Shown piece after piece: positions 59,567 to 64,000 of a DNA stretch of 64,000 nt. The position numbers and the translations under genes were made by a program. The stretch covers positions 103,016 through 167,015 of the forward strand of contig PAQL01000015.1 of NCBI GenBank assembly GCA_002709295.1, read 5' to 3'. The notes under the pieces are model-generated. The model ran no database searches. It was given only the letters and a program-made list of their open reading frames with translations, and was not told the DNA's origin. Within the stretch, counting starts at the first letter, position 1; every line of letters starts with the position of its first letter. The DNA is from Phycisphaerae bacterium. Lineage in GTDB: Bacteria > Planctomycetota > Phycisphaerae > Phycisphaerales > SM1A02.

Positions 59567-61290
59567 TGCCCGGCCGGATGACGATGCATCGAATGGCCTT
59601 CCACCGAATCCATCTTCTCCCGTCCCTGGTCGCCGGCGCCGTCCTCGCGTTCGCGGGATCCGGCTGCGAGGACAGTCCGGCGGCAGGACCGGAGCTGGGA
59701 TCCGAGGGGGTGCCGGCCTTCAGGGAGTCCGCATCGGAGCGCGGGGTCGATTTCATCCTCGACTCCGGCGATGACGGTGGGCCGAAGCTGTTTCCCGAGA
59801 TCATGCCGGGTGGCGTCGCGGTCTTCGACGCCGACGGCGATCGCGACCTCGATCTCTACTTCGTGCAGATGGGTCCGATCGAACCCGAGCGTGCGGGCGA
59901 TCGGCGGAATCGTCTCTACCTGAACCGGGGCGACGGGCACTTCACCGATGCGACCGACGGTTCGGGGGCTGCGGATCCGGGCAACGGTTCGGGGGCGGCT
60001 ATCGGCGACTACGACGGCGACGGTGATGTCGATCTCTACGTGACCAATTACGGTCGCAACACCCTGCTCCGAAACGACGGTGGGGGGCGGTTCACCGACG
60101 TCACCGAGGAGGCGGGGGTCGGAGAGACGGGCTGGGGCGCCTCGGCGGCGTTTCTCGATCACGATCTCGACGGCGACCTCGACCTCTTCATCGTGAACTA
60201 CATCGACTGGTCGCAGGAGAACGAGCTGAAGTGCACCGATCACAAGGGGCGGGCCGACTACTGTTCGCCGAAGGCCTACGAGGCGTCTACTCCCGACGTG
60301 CTCTTCCGGAACGAGGGCGACGGGACCTTCGTGGACGTCTCGACGGAGGCGGGGATCGACGTGGTGGCGGGGAACGGCCTGGGCGTGGTCTGGGGGGACT
60401 TCGACGAGAACGGCTGGCCCGACATCTTCGTCGCCAACGACGGGAACCCCAATCATCTCTTCCTCGGCCGCGGTGACGGGACGTTCGAGGAGGCCGCGAA
60501 GTCACGGGGCGTCTACCTCGCCGCGGACGGGAACACCCGTGCGGGCATGGGGGTGGTCACCGCCGATCCGGACGAGGACGGCGACCTCGACATTCTCGTG
60601 GTCAACCTGATCAATCAGTTCGACACCTTCTTCCGCAACGACGGCGGATTCTTCGTCGACGACACCACCTCGACCGGGATCGCCTCGGTGACGAGGAGGA
60701 CCACCCGTTTCGGGGTCGGGCTCGTCGATGTCGACAACGACTCGATCCTGGATCTCTACGAGGCCAGCGGCCGGGTGATGGTCCGCAAGACCGTCCAGGA
60801 CAAGGACGATCCCTTCGCGGAGAACAATCAGCTGCTGATGGGGAACGACCGGGGGCGTTTTCGCAAGATCCCTCCGAAGTCCGCCTGGGGGCCGGGACTC
60901 GTTCATGCCAGCAGGGGGGCGGGATTCGGCGATCTCGACGGGGACGGGGGCATCGACGTGGTGGTGGTGAACCGTGACGCTCCGGCGTATGTGAAGATGA
61001 ACGTCGCCCCCCGGGGCGCCTGGTGCGGGGTCCGGGTCCTCGACGACGCGGGGGCCCCGGCCCTCGGCGCGGTGGTCACGGGTCGGGTGGGTGATCGGCG
61101 TCTCCGTCGAGACGTGCAGTCCGCCTCGAGCTATCTCTGTGCGAACGAACCGGTCGCTCGCTTCGGCCTCGGCGAGGAGAAGGTCCTCGCCGACGTCGAG
61201 GTGAGGTGGCCCGACGGCCGGATCAGGTCCGTCGGCGACCTGCAGCCGGGCCGGGTTCACGACGTGGAACCGCCTGGTTCCACGCGATGA
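59566..61290 (+). CDS. FG-GAP/VCBS repeat protein with UnbV/ASPIC domain (CRTAC1-like)
   Basis: This exported protein of 574 residues starts at ATG 59566, overlapping the ligase stop (GTG 59563 is an alternative). A signal or lipoprotein-like leader (LPSLVAGAVLAFAGSGCED) is followed by several calcium-type FG-GAP repeats (DADGDRDLDLYFVQ, DYDGDGDVDLYVTN, DHDLDGDLDLFIVN, DFDENGWPDIFVAN, DPDEDGDLDILVVN, DVDNDSILDLYE), forming a beta-propeller. The C-terminal ASPIC/UnbV domain includes RRDVQSASSYLCANEP and the VEVRWPDGRIRS segment (about 490-565). It may bind the polymer modified by the operon. Co-translation with the acylation genes is notable, because such proteins usually stand alone or beside TPR proteins. 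Confidence 0.85.
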   Translation: MPGRMTMHRMAFHRIHLLPSLVAGAVLAFAGSGCEDSPAAGPELGSEGVPAFRESASERGVDFILDSGDDGGPKLFPEIMPGGVAVFDADGDRDLDLYFVQMGPIEPERAGDRRNRLYLNRGDGHFTDATDGSGAADPGNGSGAAIGDYDGDGDVDLYVTNYGRNTLLRNDGGGRFTDVTEEAGVGETGWGASAAFLDHDLDGDLDLFIVNYIDWSQENELKCTDHKGRADYCSPKAYEASTPDVLFRNEGDGTFVDVSTEAGIDVVAGNGLGVVWGDFDENGWPDIFVANDGNPNHLFLGRGDGTFEEAAKSRGVYLAADGNTRAGMGVVTADPDEDGDLDILVVNLINQFDTFFRNDGGFFVDDTTSTGIASVTRRTTRFGVGLVDVDNDSILDLYEASGRVMVRKTVQDKDDPFAENNQLLMGNDRGRFRKIPPKSAWGPGLVHASRGAGFGDLDGDGGIDVVVVNRDAPAYVKMNVAPRGAWCGVRVLDDAGAPALGAVVTGRVGDRRLRRDVQSASSYLCANEPVARFGLGEEKVLADVEVRWPDGRIRSVGDLQPGRVHDVEPPGSTR

Positions 61291-61315
61291 ACCGACGGGA
61301 ACAAGTGTGAGGATC

Positions 61316-62860
61316 ATGGACACCACGCTCGACAACCTCACGTCGCGTCATCGACTGATGATCCTGGTCGCGATGACCGGTTCGCTGGCGATGATCATGA
61401 TGGACACCACCGTGGTGGGTGTCGCCCTCGCCACGATCGGTGACGATCTCGGTCTCGACGAGACGACCCAGGCCTGGGTCGTCAACGCCTATCTGCTCGC
61501 GATGGCCTCATTGATCGCCCTCGGTGGACGCGTCGGAGATCTGATCGGCAAGGCCCGTGCCTTCCGCATCGGGGTCTCGGTCTTCGCGTTCTCCTCGCTG
61601 GGCTGCGGGCTCGCGGAATCCGGTGCGGCGCTCGTCGGGTTCCGGGTCCTGCAGGCGGTCGGTGCGGTCCTCATGCAGCCGGCCTCGAGTGCGATGGTGG
61701 TCTCGGTCGCCGAGCCCGGACGTGAAGGTCGCTTCATGGGCTTCTACATCGGGATCTCGATGCTGGGCCTCGTGGCGGGACCGGTGCTCGGGGGGGTGAT
61801 CGCCACTCATCTGGGTTGGTCGTGGATCTTCTTCATCAACCTTCCCATCGCGGCGTTCGCCCTGGCGATGACCTTCCTGGTCCGTCTGCCGTCGCTGCGT
61901 GATCCGGGGAAGGGGCTCGATCTCTGGAGCGTGTTCCTCCTGGTGATCTCGCTGCCCCTGTGCATCGGTGCCCTTCAGCAGGGCGGCGTCTGGGGCTTCG
62001 CGGATCCCAGGACTCTGGCGGGGATCGGAGTCGGTCTGTTCGGGCTGGTTCTCTTCATCCGAAGGCAGGGTCGGGTCTCCAGGCCCCTGGTGAATCTCGA
62101 GTTGCTGAAGGACCGCGGTTTTCTGGCCGATGCAGGGATGCTCGGTCTGATGCAGTTCGCGCTCACCGGCACCGCGATCCAGCTGCCGATCCTGACCCAG
62201 GCGACGTGGGGGTTCGATCCACAGCAGGCCGGGCTGGCGACCCTTCCGCTCGTGCTTCCGGTGGTCCTGCTGGTACAGGCCGCGGGGCGGCTCTACGACC
62301 GGTTCGGAGTCCGCCGTCTGGCGGTGCCCGCAGCAGTGATCGCCTCGATGTCGGTGGTCCTTCTGGGCGTGGCGGCGATCGAGAGATCCCTGCCCCTGCT
62401 CTTCACCGGCATGGTCGTGCTCGGCATGTCGATGCCGTTCGTGAACATGCCCGCCAACACCGACGGCATGCGCAGAGTCGTGCCCGAACGGCGTGGTCTC
62501 GCCTCCGGTCTTCTTCAGACGGTCCGGATGACCGGGTCCACGGTGGGGGTGGCGGTGACCGCGGCGATCGCGGCGAACTTCGAGCTCGGGGCCGATGCCC
62601 TCATGCAGCTCGATTGCGGTGACGTCTCCCAGGAGGTCGTCCAGCGGGCGGCGGCGGGGGATCCGAAGGCGTTCTCGACCGTCGCCGCATCGGTCCCGGA
62701 CGATTCGGAGTGCCTGGACGTGATCCGGACCGGGATCTCCGCCGGCATCGGCTGGGGTTTCGTGGTGGCGGGGATCGTCGCCTCCACGGCATTCCTCGCG
62801 GCGGTCCGCTGGCGACCCGGGACGATGGAGGTTCAGTCTCCGAGTTCCCGCGGCCGTTGA
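61316..62860 (+). CDS. MFS transporter, DHA2 family (EmrB/QacA, 14 TM)
   Basis: This 514-residue inner-membrane drug/proton antiporter starts at ATG 61316, chosen over GTG 61307 because GTGAGG lies 6 bases before it. Family motifs: MDTTVVGVALATIGDDLGL in TM1 (motif D1), the loop GGRVGDLIGKARAF (motif A, about 68-82), FRVLQAVGAVLMQPASSAM (motif B) and LGLVAGPVLGGVIATHLGWSWIFFINLP (motif C, antiporter). Fourteen hydrophobic segments are visible. It lies 25 bases after the acylation operon and may be transcribed with it. Its 3' end overlaps the convergent phosphatase gene by 28 bases. Confidence 0.92.
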   Translation: MDTTLDNLTSRHRLMILVAMTGSLAMIMMDTTVVGVALATIGDDLGLDETTQAWVVNAYLLAMASLIALGGRVGDLIGKARAFRIGVSVFAFSSLGCGLAESGAALVGFRVLQAVGAVLMQPASSAMVVSVAEPGREGRFMGFYIGISMLGLVAGPVLGGVIATHLGWSWIFFINLPIAAFALAMTFLVRLPSLRDPGKGLDLWSVFLLVISLPLCIGALQQGGVWGFADPRTLAGIGVGLFGLVLFIRRQGRVSRPLVNLELLKDRGFLADAGMLGLMQFALTGTAIQLPILTQATWGFDPQQAGLATLPLVLPVVLLVQAAGRLYDRFGVRRLAVPAAVIASMSVVLLGVAAIERSLPLLFTGMVVLGMSMPFVNMPANTDGMRRVVPERRGLASGLLQTVRMTGSTVGVAVTAAIAANFELGADALMQLDCGDVSQEVVQRAAAGDPKAFSTVAASVPDDSECLDVIRTGISAGIGWGFVVAGIVASTAFLAAVRWRPGTMEVQSPSSRGR

Positions 62861-63324
62861 TGGATCGTGAGGCTCATCGCTTCGGTCTCCAGTCCGCTCC
62901 ACGACGGTTCCTGCAGTTCGAACACCGCGAGCGTGGCGGTCGGCATGTCGATCGGTCGTCCGGCCGCCCGGGAGACCAGCTCCTCGATGCCCGGGTTGTG
63001 GGCGACCAGCATGATCCGGTTCGCGGTCTCCGGCGACGATCGGGCGGCGTCCATCAGTTCCGCGGTCGAGGCGAGATACAGCTCGGATCTGAAGTCCGTC
63101 GGACCGTTCCAGTCGGCGGCCTTCGACCACAGGGCGACGGTCTCCCGCGTCCGGGCGCTGTCGCTGGAGAGGACCAGGTCGGGAACCAGGTTGCGTTCGG
63201 CCATGAATCGACCCATGGCATCCGCGGCATGACGACCTCGCTTGTTCAGCGGCCGTGCATGATCACGAATTCCCTCGTCCGCCCAACTGCTCTTGGCGTG
63301 CCGGAGAATCATCAGGTGTCGCAT
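62833..63324 (-). CDS. SixA-like histidine phosphatase
   Basis: This 163-residue small phosphoglycerate-mutase-fold phosphatase starts at ATG 63324, chosen because GGAGA precedes it and the catalytic segment follows (MRHLMILRHAKSSW, catalytic His near residue 9). An upstream in-frame start at 63372 would overlap the neighbouring gene. Further features: RPLNKRGRHAADAMG, LSSDSARTRETV and the second catalytic His in LVAHNPGIEELV. SixA dephosphorylates phospho-His in phosphorelay or nitrogen-PTS proteins, but planctomycete homologues may act on small phosphoesters. It is downstream of, and in the same direction as, the sugar dehydrogenase gene. Confidence 0.9.
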   Translation of the reverse strand: MRHLMILRHAKSSWADEGIRDHARPLNKRGRHAADAMGRFMAERNLVPDLVLSSDSARTRETVALWSKAADWNGPTDFRSELYLASTAELMDAARSSPETANRIMLVAHNPGIEELVSRAAGRPIDMPTATLAVFELQEPSWSGLETEAMSLTIHQRPRELGD

Positions 63325-63350
63325 GGCGGGTCTCCGGTCGGTGGTCGACT

Positions 63351-64000
63351 CTAGGGGTTGCAGGATCCCCACGCCGCCAGCAGCAGGCCGATGTCCGAGC
63401 CGCCGACGATCCCGTCTCCATCAAGGTCGGCCTGGCCCGACTGCCCCCAGTCCACGAGCAGCAGTCCGATGTCCGAGCCACCCACGGAACCGTCGCCGTC
63501 GAGATCCGCCGGACATTCCGGTTCAGGCGGACTGTATCGCATCGGATTCTCATCGAAACGGACCACGATCACGTCTCCCGAGACCGGATCGTGCACGATG
63601 GAGGTGATCGAACCCGCGGTGTTGTCGAAGGGAAGGATCTCCAGCGGTCGGCCATTCTCATCGAGGCGGGCGTATCGCATCCAGCCGAAGATGTAGTCGG
63701 CGAAGAGCATGCCCCGCCATTCCTCGGGCCAGCGGGAATCGACGACCATCGCACCCCCGGTGACGGAATTGCCCGCGAAGGGCGAGCCGGCGACCGGGCT
63801 GGAGGGTTGGCCCAGGCTCACGAATCCTGCGGTGCCGTCGGCGTCGAGGACCGGGATCCTCGTCCCCGGCACGTTGTGCTGCCATTCGATCTCCGGTCGC
63901 TGGTGAGTGAACGAGACCGACGGATCCAGCGGGGTGAACGGGAGGTCCGGCGTCTCCAGGCAGTCGACGTTCGGACCGTTGTTGACGGTGGTCACCAGTC
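63351..64000 (-). CDS. PQQ-dependent sugar dehydrogenase-like protein with GC-type dockerin (partial, N-terminus outside window)
   Basis: Only the last 216 residues are present; the frame is open to the window edge. The segment WPEEWRGMLFADYIFGWMRYARL and the ITSIVHDPVSGDVIVVRF strand are typical of the C-terminal blades of soluble glucose/sorbosone dehydrogenases (beta-propeller, NHL-like). The end is a GC-type dockerin: CPADLDGDGSVGGSDIGLLL with a following Trp helix, then ADLDGDGIVGGSDIGLLLAAWGSC. It is probably exported, oxidising sugars or acting as a binding propeller outside the cell. Confidence 0.82.
   Translation of the reverse strand, partial: LVTTVNNGPNVDCLETPDLPFTPLDPSVSFTHQRPEIEWQHNVPGTRIPVLDADGTAGFVSLGQPSSPVAGSPFAGNSVTGGAMVVDSRWPEEWRGMLFADYIFGWMRYARLDENGRPLEILPFDNTAGSITSIVHDPVSGDVIVVRFDENPMRYSPPEPECPADLDGDGSVGGSDIGLLLVDWGQSGQADLDGDGIVGGSDIGLLLAAWGSCNP

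Noticed and set aside
1..64000. tRNA, rRNA, insertion sequences, phage genes, CRISPR arrays or toxin-antitoxin pairs
   Set aside because: Intergenic gaps are short. No cloverleaf, transposase motif, terminal inverted repeats or spaced direct repeats were seen by eye; a covariance-model search could still find a small RNA.

Overview
The window looks like chromosomal DNA of a planctomycete, most likely of the Phycisphaerae/Phycisphaerales type. The reasons are: a uniformly high G+C content; several exported proteins ending in paired Asp-rich calcium loops with a Gly/Cys finish (GC-type dockerin); a PEP-CTERM-like tail ending in RRRR; very large Cys/Asp-repeat proteins with PA14, LamG and beta-helix domains; and many sulfotransferases. 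No rRNA, tRNA, insertion sequence, phage or CRISPR array was seen. The assignment to this group is an inference from protein style, not from a marker gene.

Layout. 1-608: no confident gene, but a possible decayed prepilin-like leader. 609-2482: a small PEP-CTERM-like protein converging through a strong terminator on a fused methionine sulfoxide reductase MsrB-MsrA. 2654-7914 (minus): an RND efflux operon (adaptor, permease) ending in a translationally coupled metallo-beta-lactamase-fold hydrolase. 8115-18089: a secreted subtilase with dockerin, an S9 prolyl-oligopeptidase-type peptidase, a phosphotransferase, a DUF819 membrane protein and a giant lectin/PA14/dockerin protein. 18084-19310: a conserved-looking protein of unknown function.

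19353-46471 is dominated by surface polysaccharide genes: six family-2 glycosyltransferases, one GT4 glycosyltransferase, six sulfotransferases, a Wzx-type flippase, a DUF2304 protein, two large membrane-TPR proteins and an HTTM protein. A block of dockerin proteins (34333-41358) is embedded in it. The plausible product is a sulfated exopolysaccharide or glycan. 46600-51859 is a compact L-rhamnose catabolism operon (isomerase, kinase, bifunctional aldolase/dehydrogenase, mutarotase).

51914-54100 is an exported protein built of about twelve GDD repeats. 54201-61290 is the most unusual part: a tightly overlapping operon with the parts of a Dlt D-alanylation system (MBOAT acyltransferase, SGNH protein, carrier protein, adenylating ligase) but led by an acyl-CoA-dehydrogenase-like enzyme. 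Its adenylation domain carries a pocket resembling L-prolyl-carrier-protein ligases (PltF type) rather than DltA. Dehydrogenase, carrier and ligase together match the PltE/PltL/PltF trio that makes pyrrole-2-carboxyl thioesters. The working hypothesis is an envelope acylation system that attaches a pyrrolyl (or other proline-derived) group to an exported polymer. The window closes with an MFS transporter, a SixA-like phosphatase and the C-terminal part of a sugar dehydrogenase/dockerin protein.
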